Origin: Eumeta japonica
Taxonomy: Eukaryota; Arthropoda; Insecta; Lepidoptera; Psychidae
DNA length: 64,000 bases
Direction: 5' to 3'
Assembly (NCBI GenBank): GCA_005406025.1
Contig: BGZK01001321.1
Coordinates: 1 to 64,000, forward strand
In this document: positions 1-13,270 of the stretch, piece by piece
How positions within the stretch are numbered: position 1 is the stretch's first letter
Layout: every line of letters starts with the position of its first letter
Program-made: the position numbers and the translations under genes
The notes under the pieces: model-generated
Seen by the model: the letters and a program-made list of their open reading frames with translations, nothing else
What the model was told of the DNA's origin: nothing
Database searches by the model: none

Positions 1-3000
1 AAAAAAAGACGTTTTTTACTAAGCATTTTAGTTTGATTCAGGCCATCGTATTTTTATAATTTTATTAGAACTTCAAAGAAGATTCTTTCGCAGTTGTTGC
101 ATATGCATTCTAGATAGATCAGATACAAAATAAACAGTTACACTCACTAATAATATAAATAGATATTAACGACCACTGCTAGGTCTTCTAGATTTTTCAC
201 TACGAACGTTTCTGGACCGACTGTAGCTAATGGTACACCGTGACTTCATCAGCGGGCTTAGCGTGACGCCTCAGATAAAGAAACATTTCAATAGAAAGAC
301 TGTTCTATAGGGCATCATCCTAGATCCGCAGGTCGGCAATGCCACAGTTATTAACTTGCGTTGCATGTTGCGTGACTCTAAGCTTGTTAACGTGAAGCGA
401 TTACCTCCGGCATCCGTATATTCGCGCTGGCAAAATGCGCTGTTCCGAAACTTGCGTCAAAACGCGGATCTATCGTCGCAGGCTCTACACAATTTACCTA
501 AGGCTGCCTAAACGGAAAAAATATCATTTCAACCCTGTCGAAACAAGACCTGCCTAATAGGACATTTCATTTCAAGTAGGCATACCGTATTAAATTCTAT
601 TACAGTACTCCAAAAGAAATGGCTGCGGAGCTTAAGTTTTGGGGTTAACCATACTGGTTAATCAAATCATTACTTCTGTTGCACTCCGACTGTTATCAAT
701 TATATTAAACAAAACAGTAGAAATTATAAACTTTTTTTCTCTATCAGTTTTTAATAATTTAATTTTTTAGTTAAGATTAGCCAGACTGTAAAGGAAACAA
801 GACTTTTAAAATAAACTTCACACTCCATAATTTCTAAAAGTGAAGACATAAATAAGGTATATCATCGAAACAATTTTGAGCAAAGATCTGCATACTTAAC
901 CCTCAAACGTACATGAATTTGTTTGAATAATTGGAAATCGCTCCAAGAAATATCAAATATTTAAAAACATAGATGGAGTCATTATTAAAACTTTTAATGC
1001 TTTTGTTTTCATATTCCACAAAGTTCTTGTATGTACTAACGGCTTAAAAAGCAGATAAATTAAATATACTTTTCAAGATATAAGCTGAAATGGCTTGGGT
1101 GGAATTATCGAGTTCATTACAACGCTCTTTGAACAAAAATAAATTAATCAAATAATCCGACCTTTAAAAGTATGAAATAAATTTGAAAAGTGAGCTGAGC
1201 TGTATAACTTTGGTCGAAATCGCTGATTTATTTTATCGTATTATTAAAATATATAATTTCAGTGCACTACCGTAAAAAATAAATTTGGTTAATAATAACT
1301 ATTCAGATAAGAACGTTCTCGATTCGAATTCCCGAATTTTTTTTCGTTTTGCAACTATCAGATGACCTATTCGCGTTAAGTACGCGTTAACGACTGTCGT
1401 GCTACTATTCATCATTATAATGAAAACAATTTAACAAAAATGGCACTCCTTCAACATTGCACTAAACTAACAGCACTAGTCTAAATATCAGATTAAAGGA
1501 GATAGTGAAAAGTGGACAATGCGAGTAGAATTCTCACTCTAATGGTTCCGTACAGCCCGATTTTTATTTTGTTTTATCCAGTTCATTTTTGAAAATAACT
1601 TTTTATTTCAGAATTTACGTAGATTTATAATTTTTATAGCGGTATGTTAAAAATTTACCTTTTCTGTATCGGTCTACACGGTCAATACTTTAACTGAAAA
1701 TGTCAATCTGTAAAGATGAAAAATATTTTTTTAAACGAAATAAGTATAAAGTAAATTTTTTTCGGATTTTGCCCTTTACCGCTGTTGTAAGACGTTATTT
1801 TTTGTCAAAATTCATCATTTTAGATCTACAGAAGACATTTTATAGGTTTGTTAAATGAGTGAGTTAGTGAGAGTATATGAACTATGTAGCAAAATGATTG
1901 AATTTTTTTTTGACTTCTTTTCTGGATTTTTTTTTTTATCGTGACATAAAAATTAAACACCTTCTCCGCTTACCGTGTCGACAAATTGCTGTGAGCCTCT
2001 CCATTGGTTCAAATAATTTTCAGAGTTATCAATACAATTATACAATATTAAGTTCTTTCTTTATACAATCTATAACACCTTAATAAATCTTCACACTGAT
2101 GTATTTATATTCGTCTCTAAAATACGATTTATTGAAATATTTTTCGCTTTTGATATTATTTAATTTTCTATTTATTGATGTAGGAAATAAACGCTCCTTA
2201 CATGAACAAGTGCCATTAATTTCACGTATTTATTAACATCATACTATCTCTATATTTGAGATAATATTAAACAAGTCTAAATGTACGTATTTTTACAACA
2301 ATCTAAATGGTTTTATATTTTTTCTATATAAATCTCATTCTAATGATACACAAGTAAATGTTTTATGAACTGCAATCGCATTTCATCAGACTGTACTGTG
2401 ATTTAAAACTTTTTTTCTAAGAAGTACTGCAGTGACTTTTTAAATAGAATAACCAAAGTAAGGATATTTTAAACAGCTATTAAACATAAAAATCAATAGG
2501 AAATTGTAGTTGTTGTATTATGAAGCCGCATAAATGTCCCATTAACCTCCGTAGCAATCTAATAATCTTTGCTGGTTTAAAATTCGTTAACTTTTACACA
2601 ACTTTAATTTTGATTCGATGATGACGATAGCAATATACAAACACTCAAAAAATATTAAAAATCTGAAATATATAAAGTTCATATGCGTAATAACAACAAG
2701 TACAATTACAATAATAATTTCAAACCATATTGAGGAATATACACAAGTATGTACATATAAATATTAAAATGAATAGGCACAATATTACAAATGAATAAGA
2801 ACTTTTTATAGCGCTACTTTTACAGGTAAATGTGACATTCAAGAGGAAAAGTGATCAAGAAATTACATCTCTGTCCTACAAAAATTATCAACAAGAACAT
2901 AATTAGTGATTATTATAGCTTACTTAATCGTAGGTATAAATGGCCAAATACCTATCTTCACTGTGCACGCTCCGTCGCTCTGGCGTACAAACCGAATCGC

Positions 3001-4227
3001 TGATTGTACCGCTACTAAATGCGAAAATGGTTTTGCGCCTTCTTGTCGTTATCGAGCGAATTGTTAGGGACGAACTCGTTGTCGGCGAGTTTCTCGAAAA
3101 TAATTTGTTATGACCGTCCCATGGACATTTTCATCTCTGAATGCGAGAAAAAAAAAAAGAATAGATATGAAAATATATCCCAGGGGAAATCATCTGAAAA
3201 CCCTCGCTATTAGGCGCAAAGGACAAAACGACAGCAGCACTTGCGGCGTCTTGTCCCAAAATTATGCTTCATATTTTCATTTACGTACATAGCGTTTCCA
3301 TTCACATTTCTTTTCGGGGGAACTGGGAACTCGAGAAAAGGACGAATCGTAAACGCGTTTCGTAAAATAATAATAAACAAAATAAAATGGAAAATTATTT
3401 TCGGCCTCATATTGGATTCGTATTTTCTGTAAGATATTTTGAGGAATTTCAAAAACGCCCAGATTGGCTTTATTTATACAAAAAGAAAAACAATTGCCTA
3501 AACTGATATTTAGTTTATTTAAACTCAAAATTAATTATTTCGATATGGTGTATCATTAAAGCCAATGTTTCGATTGTAACACTTGCTTTTATTATAATAT
3601 CAGCAATTACATACTTGAATTAATTATTAGTTTAAACATATACTCATAGGTTGCTAGTTCATATCCGGCTTGAAGGACCAAAAATATGTTTAAAATGTTG
3701 ATTGATTGAAGCGTCTAGGCATTGGAATTAAAAAGGAATTAAATACTATTTACACACTGTCTTTAATGATACGCCATATTGAGAAAACGCAGACGAAAAA
3801 CGAAAAACATGCATGTAATACCAACTTTTAAGAACATAAATACAACTAACATTACAATTATGAATACATTTGGAACACACTATGGCCAGTAATTGCCTTT
3901 CTAACGCCATTATCCCAATTTCGAATTTTGCATAATTTGTCTACAGAGGTATAGCGTCAACTAAGAGTTGATACCATTCATTGCAACGAATAGATGAGCG
4001 CCCGCATCCCATTGTTAATGAGAAGACTAGACGGTTAAAGGACCTTTTACTTAATAAAAACATCATAAATTGTCGTCATACCTAATTTGGTTCTACGTTA
4101 TTTGATATATTTGGACTAGCATAAATTCTTCTTTTCATCGTAAAAATAAAGACAATCAAAATGTTATTATTGGCGATCGCGTATTAGTAGATTGAGTAGA
4201 TAATCTATAAGATTTTTTACGATTAAT
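1..4227. other. A+T-rich DNA without recognisable genes
   Basis: Only short open frames occur, with no family motif. Base composition rises in G+C at about 190-520 and 2950-3350. The second patch carries several overlapping 60-83 codon frames on both strands, which argues against any one of them being real. No transposon ends or tandem arrays were seen here. It could be intergenic or intronic. Confidence 0.6.
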
Positions 4228-4295
4228 AACCATATTGCAACTGCAAATAGATTTAGATATTAACCATATTTTAACTCCAAATAGATTTAGATTTT
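4228..4295. repeat. Two-copy 34-bp tandem duplication
   Basis: Two adjacent 34-bp units (4228-4261 and 4262-4295) share the start AACCATATT and the segment AAATAGATTTAGAT, differing at a few positions. This is a simple local duplication; nothing indicates a function. Confidence 0.75.
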
Positions 4296-5795
4296 TTATA
4301 TTCAGCGAGTTAAAGCAAATAAGTGCCTAAAATAAGTTCTAAGTCTAGTTTTTATGATTAAAATTCTCATTACGACGTCATAATATTCGATACGCAGACC
4401 ACAGCGTTATTAAAATCAAAAATAAAATGCATAATATATTTAATAGGTGTGCATGATTTTTCCTTTAAAAACTTACACGGCCGCACTTGACCGTTTTACA
4501 ATTTGCGTTTTTAAATCTCCTTTGAAGTATGAAGGACGTTCAGAGAACAGACTACAATTTTAAAATTAAGGTATGACGAATTGACATATCTACTTTGCAT
4601 TATACAGTCTGATCTCTTTACCTGATTATTGTCCTAATACAGTAGTAAAAGTAACAGACAGAGAGTTGAAAGACAACTATAGAAAAATTAAATACATTGG
4701 ATACTGATCCACTTCTTTGAATGAAAAATTACATTTTACTTGTTTCGTTATTATTTGTTTATTTTGTGCTTATTTTCCGTAACTGGATGTAAATTTTCGA
4801 ATAATAATAGTCAACTTGCAAATCAGCAAAAAATTACATATCAAAAAAATTAAAACATATAAATTGAATAAGAAAAATTGAACGTTTAATTTGGTTGTTT
4901 TCATTTAATAGATAAAAAATTATACGATATCCACCAGAAATAGACTATAAAATAAATTAACGTCACAACCAAGTTGATGGGACTTTGTGGATAAAAATCA
5001 TTTTTGTTTGACGAAGATATTAATTAAGCTTTAATTTTTTCGTGAACAAAATTCTTTTAATTTTAATACTCAAGATTGTTAATTAAAACGATGAATTAGT
5101 ATATTCATAACCTACCGTATACATACATAATGTATATTTGCGAGACATTACAAAATACATGTTGTAGGAATATCTCGAAAATAGACTTGAAAGCTTCTTT
5201 TAATTATAAAAATGACCCTTTAAAACATAAGCTTTTAATATCAATATTATCGGCTTTTTGATTTTCCTTAAAAACATACAGAAAAAAATATTTCTTCATT
5301 TTCTGTTTCATATAGCTAGTTATCGATACGTACAAATTCAAGATACATTTTTACAAACAATTTTACTCTTTACAAAACAAGTCTTAGGTATTTTTTAATA
5401 AAACCACTTGTTCAAAAATGATTCAAGATCAGTACTAAATTTACCGTAAATTTGACCGATTCGATTATTACAGCGGATCCATTACATTTAATGAAAAAAT
5501 GCATGTAATTATACATGTAAGGCGAGATGTTTTTTAAAGAGAACTTTTCAATATAGTATATGGATTTTTTAAAACATTAAAAGTAATTAATGACGAGATA
5601 ACTACTGATAGTTAAAGAAAATCAGGAAATATAAATTTTGCCATATGTGAACTGTCTTAATCTATCTAAGTTTTGATAGGCCCGTTTTTATATCTAAACA
5701 AAAGTTTTAAGCCCGTTTACGAATTTTTTTTATCGCAAGCTTAGATTTATAGGTGGCCGAGACAGGGACGTTTAAAATAAGTTTGAATTCTCCAC
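4296..5795. other. A+T-rich DNA, nothing recognised
   Basis: No open frame with a recognisable motif, no repeat boundary and no GC-rich patch was seen. Confidence 0.6.
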
Positions 5796-5841
5796 ATCCA
5801 GCGGTATCCCAAATATACCCCATGTTCGGATACCGCTGGAT
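5796..5841. other. 14-bp-arm perfect hairpin
   Basis: ATCCAGCGGTATCC (5796-5809) is the exact reverse complement of 5828-5841, with an 18-nt spacer. The arms are more GC-rich than their surroundings. It could be a cruciform, a transcript hairpin or the end pair of a tiny decayed element. There is no U-tract or adjacent gene to support a terminator. Confidence 0.75.
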
Positions 5842-7739
5842 ACGAAAATCGTAATTTTTTTTCGCACGTCACTATCCCCGCCATCCTCTGTAATTGTACG
5901 TATACCATAACAAATGTACGAGTCCATAATCACCCTATATTGTACTAGATGTGCACGCGATTTTATGTGCGTGGAATTTTAACTTAGCGTATAGAGGTAA
6001 TGCGTATACAACGGGTGGTGTAGTATTATTGGTGACGTGGGAGTACTCGTTTACTTTTCTAATGGGAGAAGTACGAGTTGAGTTGGTGTTGCAACTCTGT
6101 TTGTTGTCATGGTGTAAGAGTTACTCGAGGGAAACTACACCCGCTTAAGATGAAACGAGAAAATTTTAGGCTTTAAATGAGACACTGGATATAAAAATTC
6201 GTTCGCTTGCGTCACTTCTTTTTAAAATATCCGCTTCCGTTGCATTGTATTATGAGAAGTAGCTTTAAATCTTATTTGTTAACAAAATTCTGGAGAATCT
6301 AAATTCAGAAGCAGAATAAATGTGACGTTTTTTTATCAAATGAATTTCTATGATGAAACTGCAAATGTCCTAAGCGGTTAGTCACAATTAAATCATATTG
6401 AGTTTAGTTATGATTACAAAAAAAGAAACAAGAAAGGTATACTTTACCATATTTTCTTCAAAATTAATCATTACACTGGTCTTAATTTTTGCAGCCAGAT
6501 CGTTTCAAAGAGTTAAAATAACCGAAAGAAAAAAAATTAAGATGTCAGATTTTTTTGTATTTGTTTACCGTAACCGCAATAAATGAAATCGTGTAGTTAT
6601 TAACTATACGCCACAAATCTTTATTGTAAACCATCAGCTTCCCTTCGTCCTGGTACGTACCTTCCCTATCTATTGATTTTTCATTGATCTACATCACAAG
6701 AGAACAGCCTTCCTCCTGAACACTTTAATAGATCCCCAGAATGGTTTTGGCTTGGCGTGTAAATTCTTATGTGTCGCTCTGGAGCCGAAATAGACTGTTG
6801 GTTTTGATGACAGTATAATCGTATTCATTTTAGTCTCGCTGGTCTCACTCAAGGTATAGGAAATGAATTCAGGAAATGTAAGATTTCGGCCGTTATACAC
6901 CATGTACAAAATTTAAAATGGTGCGAAAGTGCATGTAATTTATCAAATGAGATATTGTATCGTACCTATATGCATGTAGTTCTTAAACTGATGTCGATTA
7001 AAAAAAAATTAAGTATTACAAGACATCAAAGTAGCATGCATTGTGGTTTCAATCTTTAAATACTTAAGTGTAACCTAAACATAGATAAAAAATAGAAATA
7101 CGTATTTAAGAAAAAAAAACTTTGGATCGAAATTAACTTCATACATTTTCATTTATAGCTTCTATAAACATATTGTACTTAGTTATAAGTATAGTTAATT
7201 GGCTTCAGACAGAAAATAAAAAAGTATGTATTGTAAATACGAACGTGATTGTCGAATAATTCGAAAGCGATTCCTTTCTGTTCGACTACGCCCTACTAAG
7301 AACATATTATTTATTTGTAAATCTACACAAAGGAATTATCAGATTCTGTGATCAATATGTTGAGAACGCTCTCAATATCGCGAATAATGCGTATAACGCA
7401 TGTATTTAAATCCAAGATAGTGGCCATTGAATGTCACAGGCAATCGAATTAAAGACATAATTTTATTTTCTAAATAATGGTATAACACTTGGAATATGTC
7501 ATTAATATTATTTACCATCATTAATATTTTAGCGACATAAGAGCATGTCGGACCATGCTCATTATAGGGTTGCAAAGCCACTATTACAAAGAAATTCAAA
7601 ACAGACAAAAAAGGGATTTTGTTACATTTTTTCCATGTTTCCCGCACAAATTAGTTATTTGTACTTTAGTTGCCTATAACTAGACAAACAACAACGTGAC
7701 TATTACTGTTAAACTAGTGTAAACGGAAGTGCATCAGAA
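5842..7739. other. A+T-rich DNA with short spurious frames
   Basis: Short frames at 5951-6148 (+), 6694-6909 (-) and 7372-7647 (-) show no known domain and no splice-site context that would make them convincing exons. Nothing else was recognised. Confidence 0.5.
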
Positions 7740-8290
7740 AAAGAGCATCTTAATGGCACTTACGTCATTTTGTTGAGAAGTGCATTTTTCGCCAATAACT
7801 TAAAAACAATATTTGGACCATGTCCAAAATAATTCTCCTTGAAAGTATTTATTAAGCGTTATCTTCGTTTTTTTAATTTCTTGGACACAGGGTTTAGAAA
7901 ATTGTAGGGGGGACACAATTTCAGGTACTTTCGGAGCGATTATTTACGAAATTATTCATTATTATCCTAAAAAAGCATAAAAACTTCAAAGTGTTTTTAA
8001 AAGAATTGTCGAAGTGTGTGCTACACGTTGATGTTTACTGATAAAATTTTTTTTCAGCGTCTGTTACATCTCCGGAGTGCCAGCCCTAAATATATTTATT
8101 TCTGTTATTTAACTACGAAACTAAGTAGCGGCTTGTACAAAGCATCTACACTGTAAATTTCATCAACATACATCCTTTACTTTTTGAATAAAATATCTGT
8201 GGCATACGGACGGACTGACGAACGGACCGGCATGACGAAACTATATGGGCTCCCTTTTTGCTAATTTTGGCTTAGAACCCTAAAAATGTT
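7740..8290 (+). mobile_element. LINE-like or unclassified repeat remnant with lepidopteran 3' tail
   Basis: The end of this stretch (about 8205-8287) has repeated CGGACGGACTGACGAACGG, then ATGACGAAACTAT and a segment ending GAACCCTAAAAA. This closely resembles a tail found in very many copies in lepidopteran genomes (GACGGAC repeats, then GACGAAACTATAAGGGTTCC). The preceding 450 bp is included tentatively as the body of the same element. No coding sequence survives. The tail call is moderately firm; the left boundary is a guess. Confidence 0.5.
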
Positions 8291-8736
8291 GCCTCTTGTA
8301 TTTTTAGTTAAAAAGTAATATGTAATCGCTATCTCTCATACGTTTATATTAAAATACAATGATGTTTTCGTCTAAGTCTTGTTAATTCTTACTAATTCTA
8401 ATATTTCGTGATATAAACATGTACTTTAGAGCATACTTATGTACGTATGCATATTGAAGGATTGACATCCCGAAACATAAAATCAACAAAGACAAAAGTA
8501 TGAATTTGGACATTTATGTTTATTAGTACTGAACTGAGCTGAAACCACCGAATGGAATAGGATGAATGTCAATGAATTAAAAAAATTAAAATAAAATATT
8601 TCCTGTTACTCAGGAATGGTGTAAATTTTTATTATTGAAAGGATTTTGAAAATTGCATCTGAAGTGCCAGATAGTATTCTTTACTTACTAAGAAACATTT
8701 TTTTAATTCATATTTTTTTTCTCGTGTCCCATGCTT

Positions 8737-9066
8737 AAATGTAAATCATTTGTCTTAGGAAAAAATTGTCAAAACTCATTGTTTCATGAACAAATAATTT
8801 CAAGAATTAAGTAAAACTTTATTGTCGAGTTATTGTGTAATACATTCAAGCTACATATTCAAAAAAAAAATCAAAAAGTCTCTATTAAACTACGCCAAAG
8901 AAAGTTCTCATCAGTTGTTTAAATTTAATGGGAAGACAACGGAATTTGTATAATTAAATTTCTGAGGAAGTCGTAATAAAACGACGAAACGTCCAACATA
9001 ATTCAAAATTAAATTCTGAAATTTTAATACCACCCTCCTTTTTCCTAAGATAAATGATTTACATTT
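8737..9066. mobile_element. 330-bp MITE or foldback element with 28-bp terminal inverted repeats
   Basis: The left end (8737-8764) and right end (9039-9066) are reverse complements over 28 bp with one mismatch; both read AAATGTAAATCATTT from outside in. The interior has no coding capacity and holds a small stem, GTCGT/ACGAC, followed by GAAACGTCC near 8970-8995. That GAAACGTC context recurs in small non-autonomous elements of many arthropods. No target duplication could be defined because the flanks are homopolymer-rich. The autonomous partner is unknown. Confidence 0.75.
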
Positions 9067-9469
9067 TTTTTATATACTATCAGTATAGATGTGCACTATA
9101 TAAATAGTGTTAAAAAAAAATTAAAAAATATATATTTAAAGAATATATACTAAATAGTGATAGCAAAATAAAGGTTTAAGAGTGAACGTTTTTTAATAAT
9201 AAGGAACCAGCATTTTTATTGTTTGATTTGCTCTTGAACGTTACTGAAATTTTCCGCCATTTGATTTTTGAAATCATTTCATTTATTTCTGAATCTCTAA
9301 GTTCGTTTACTCATAATTTTGTACATCTATTCGTTTTGTATAATTGTTCTATTATATAATTTTTAATATTTTAAATTGACATAACGCATCACCTAGATCA
9401 AGGTTTTAAATACATCTAACATAGAATACCCGCAAGATGACTAGGTTGCTGTGATAGATAACATATGCA
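9067..9469. other. A+T-rich DNA, nothing recognised
   Basis: A+T-rich spacer between the MITE and the structured GC patch. No gene or repeat was seen. Confidence 0.6.
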
Positions 9470-9520
9470 CTCGGACCGCAATGACCCCAGCGGGCGGCGT
9501 ATCGCCGTAGGGTCACCGAG
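9470..9520. other. GC-rich bulged stem, possible structured RNA or regulatory site
   Basis: CTCGG (9470-9474) and TGACCC (9482-9487) pair with the continuous GGGTCACCGAG (9510-9520), leaving a 7-nt bulge. Inside, GGCG-TAT-CGCC (9496-9506) forms a second stem. The block sits in a GC-rich patch (9460-9570) within A+T-rich DNA. A structured RNA, a protein-binding site or part of a repeat are all possible. No promoter or processing signal was identified. Confidence 0.35.
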
Positions 9521-10796
9521 TTCTCTTTATAGGCGCATACGCTCTCTGGATTATTGGGTCACATGCTGCGGGCCAATACCGACTTATAAGATTAACATCT
9601 GGATTCGTTTGTAGCTAATAAATATCGAAGTTATTCTCAAATTTACCTGACCGCCTGTCTGCCTAACAAAGAGCTCTACTAAGAAGCGACCCCCGTCTAG
9701 CAATACGACTTTATGTCGTTTCTATAAGTAGGAATATTACGATATGTATAATCTTACTTCTGTGACCCCTAAATTTGTAATGCCATAACTTATATAGACT
9801 TAGAGTAAATTAGAGATTAAGTTGATCAGTTGACGATATCCCACCGAGCGCATAGTTACAGTGAATAAAATATATATCAAAAGCTTTTGAGTATATATAT
9901 ATATGTGTGTGTGTATGTATGTATATTATATTATACATTTTTTCAAAAGCTTTATAGTGTTCATTGAAAACATAGCCGTGGTTTCAAAAATTGTATGAAG
10001 CGTAATTGCTTAAAAAATGGACGTTCACTTAATATATAATTTAAAAATTACGTTAAAAATAATATTATCAATATATTCATTAAAAATATAAAGTGAAAAA
10101 TTCTTAACTGTACAACTATCCGATTGAAAATTTCTATAAATGTTTTAGTTCAATCCAAGTGTCTAAAATAAGCCTTATACTATAATAGTTAGATAACTTT
10201 TCTAAACTCATATTTTGTAATAGATATATTCACACTAATATTTTTTTCAATTCAGAGGAAGATTATTGGTACACTCACTCGCACTTGCTATATATTGGTT
10301 AGGGATTTCAACTTCAAATTAAAATTTAATTCTTAGTGTAATTAAATAAAAGTTATTTATTTTCATAATTCATTTTGTTCTTCAAAAAATTTCTCGATAC
10401 AGAAACTTTACAGAGAAATCTTAAAACGACTTTATTGACCTTCAATGAACTTTCAAATTGTTAGTTTTGAATCAACAGCTATGGTTATCAGACAACCAAA
10501 CTGAAAAAATAAATACTTTTATCCATCAGCTAACATACTTAGTTTTAAACTAAATTTTAAAATAATTTCTATTCGTCTATGAACCTTTGACACGATTACA
10601 AGTACACGCTAAACATTCTATGTGTGTAATTTAAACGAGTAAATAAAAAGAAAACAACATCTACAAAAAAAGTACATTCAAATAAAAAAAACTCTTGCGA
10701 TACAAAGTAAAAATGACTAGGTGCGATTATCTAAATAAATCCCTACTACAAAGTGGCGCCTTATTGCTATTTATCGTCCTAACAATGTAGACGTAC
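9521..10796. other. A+T-rich DNA apart from the microsatellite
   Basis: No coding sequence or further repeat was recognised around the microsatellite at 9877-9926. Confidence 0.6.
9877..9926. repeat. Palindrome plus TA/TG microsatellite
   Basis: The perfect 14-bp palindrome TCAAAAGCTTTTGA (9877-9890) directly abuts a (TA)n(TG)n(TATG)n microsatellite to about 9926. A second partial copy, TCAAAAGCTTTA, lies at about 9943. Confidence 0.85.
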
Positions 10797-11131
10797 CTAA
10801 TTATTCGTCACAACGCCGCACGTACCGACGACACAACGAGACGACACCGAGCATGGAGCTGGCGGGCGCGGGCCGGGCCGTTGGCGCTTTCGCCGACGAG
10901 CCGCCGGCGCTAACTTTCGGGCGGCGGGCCACGTGTTGCGCGGTCGAAGCTTTTCATGAAAAACGCTCGCGGTGCACCCGCGTCGTGCGCGAGCGGTCAG
11001 CGGGCGCGGGCACACGCCGTGGACTGACGCCGGCGACCGTATGTATTACCCCGGCGATACATTTGCCTGAGGTAATTTTCGTAGGGAAGCTACTATACCA
11101 TCGACGGCGCACGCCGGTTACTGTCTTATAG
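10797..11131. promoter_or_regulatory. GC-rich island, possible first exon or promoter
   Basis: A sharp rise in G+C with many CpG dinucleotides interrupts A+T-rich DNA on both sides. Both strands are open: a 92-codon frame on + (ATG at 10853) and a 72-codon frame on - (10797-11015), both rich in Ala, Arg, Gly and Pro, as expected from GC-rich sequence alone. On + the frame runs into a plausible splice donor, GAG|GTAATT, at about 11069-11077, so a short first coding exon is possible. No domain is recognisable. A promoter or 5' UTR, or a GC-rich repeat, is equally likely. Confidence 0.35.
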
Positions 11132-13164
11132 TTCCGACGACGTCAGTGGACGAAATATTGAAAAATGAGAAAAAAATATATAAAGCGTCAGATGTCTGAA
11201 GAAATTTTTACATGCATCTTGTAACTTTTTCATTATTTTTATTTTGAGATGTATGAAAGATATAAAATAATAGATCACTTTAATTATTATACAAAGTACT
11301 ATTTAACGTCAAATGTTAATTAATAAGTTGACATGATAGAATATTTTTACTTCAAGCATACTGTAAATCAATTTTAGACCATTTCTTTATTCCCGAATAA
11401 GATGTTTTTTCATATGCATACACAAATCTGATGACTACTTGATGATTTCGATCTGATTGTACAACCTAAAATCATCTCTTTGCAAAGATAATTATTAAAC
11501 AGTCAACTAAACAGTCAACTTCACACTATGCTTGCACGAAGGAGCAAACATGATTTTACCCAATACCCGAATACTAAAATCGGGATCATCGCCTCAAAAA
11601 AGAACTTTTGACTGTTTATTAGTAGCAACTTAAAATTTAATGTACAGTATGTAAATGAACAGCATCGCGCCAGTTTTTTCCTTTATGCAGTGTCATATCC
11701 TAATTATAATGAGTATAACAAAAGTAACAACAAACATAACTAGAAAAATATAATAAACCGCCAAGTATAGTCTATTCACTTCTTTGTGCGACGTTGCCGC
11801 TGCTCACCCCATCGCTAATTTTTTTCCGACTTTCGTAGTATCTCCCGGACTTTGCCACCAAAATAGTACACGTGCATTTAGTTTACAAAAAAATCTCATG
11901 ACGTAATGCAACTAATGAGCTAATTCAATAGCAGTGAGTATTTAGATATGGTGTTACTTTACTCATACGATAAATGTAGTTAATAACATGAATCTAGATA
12001 CCAAAGTTGTATTTTTGTTGTAATTTGACGTCAAAAGTGATTGATATGCATACGGATTGTTTACGTATCGGTACCAAAGTGCATCCTGCAATCACGTTAT
12101 ATTGATGACACAAAATCCTTGATTTATTTTTCATACTAAATTATTTGTGTTGTATTTTATGAAGTAGAGTACCTTCACAAAGTAATAATGGAGTTTATAA
12201 TAGGAATATTATATTCTATTACGGAGACAAGAGACGCGGTGCTGTTCATATACAAACTATATGCCTAATTTTTTTTTATTACAATATATAATTATAATAT
12301 AAACTCGATATTGTAGGTAAGATTATTTTCTAAATAAAACCTTCTCAATCCTTAATGATGACATTTTGAAATATTATATACACATTCTTTAAAGGAAAAA
12401 GTTTCATCAATGACTAATACTTAGACATTAAAGAAAATTTTTTCTTGGGATTTTCCTTTATTTTTACAATCATAAAAAGCAAACAAAAAGTATCATAAGT
12501 AACAAGTATATCAAAATTTTTTTTGAGAGATTAACATAAAAAGGTTATTATGGTGTTTTCACAAGGATATTGTTTTGAAATAACCCTTATAAACTACTCG
12601 ATTTCATATATTCAGCACTTTTACCAGCCGAATATTAAATCGCATTTAATATAAATTTCATTAAATAAAGTTTATTTTTAACATTAATACTTTATAATGA
12701 ATTTTATTTGTAGTTATACGTTCACATAGTCTTGCAGCTGTTTTGTATAAGATCACATATCGACGTGCATCTTTCCCTGCTCAACAAATTCTCGGTTATA
12801 CTATATTTCACTTTTTCTCCTACAGCGGAACGGGCACTTCTATAGACGAAAATAGTACTTTTGAATATCTGCCAATAACGCGCCGATCATCGCATTTCAA
12901 AGGCCGAAACCGTTTTTTACTCTTCCTGCCGTTATTTACTTCAAAGTGGATAAACAGCGCCGCCTGAGCGGGTCCCGGCACGAGCTGAATAAGCAACGGT
13001 CGACTATCTTTATCTTAATGATTAAGGACCTCTCGTTATATCTAATCCCGTCATCAATGTTACTCGACTCAATTCTGATCGATAATACCTATTTAAAAAT
13101 AAATATAATCAGAATACTATTACACTAATATGAGAAATTGTGATTACATATTAGTGATTTAATC
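11132..13164. other. A+T-rich DNA without recognisable genes
   Basis: Frames of 74 codons (12743-12967, +) and 60 codons (12946-13128, +) have no recognisable motif. No repeats were seen. Confidence 0.5.
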
Positions 13165-13270
13165 GTGCATAGGCTGCTGAACAGATTTGAATGAAATTCG
13201 GCATATAGATAACATATTTTATACAGCGCATACTCTTTATACCGGTAATACGTTATTGGGGGTTAATTTT
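13165..13270 (+). mobile_element. Fragment of a common lepidopteran repeat
   Basis: The stretch GCATAGGCTGCTGAACAG, then GATTTGAATGAAATTCGG, then ATACTCTTTATACCGG and a GGGGG run, follows the pattern of a very abundant non-coding repeat family in Lepidoptera. Only this portion is recognisable. The class is not determined and the boundaries are approximate. Confidence 0.5.

Noticed and set aside
10797..11015. 72-codon minus frame in the GC island
   Set aside because: It overlaps the + frame completely and its Arg/Ala/Pro-rich peptide is a composition effect.
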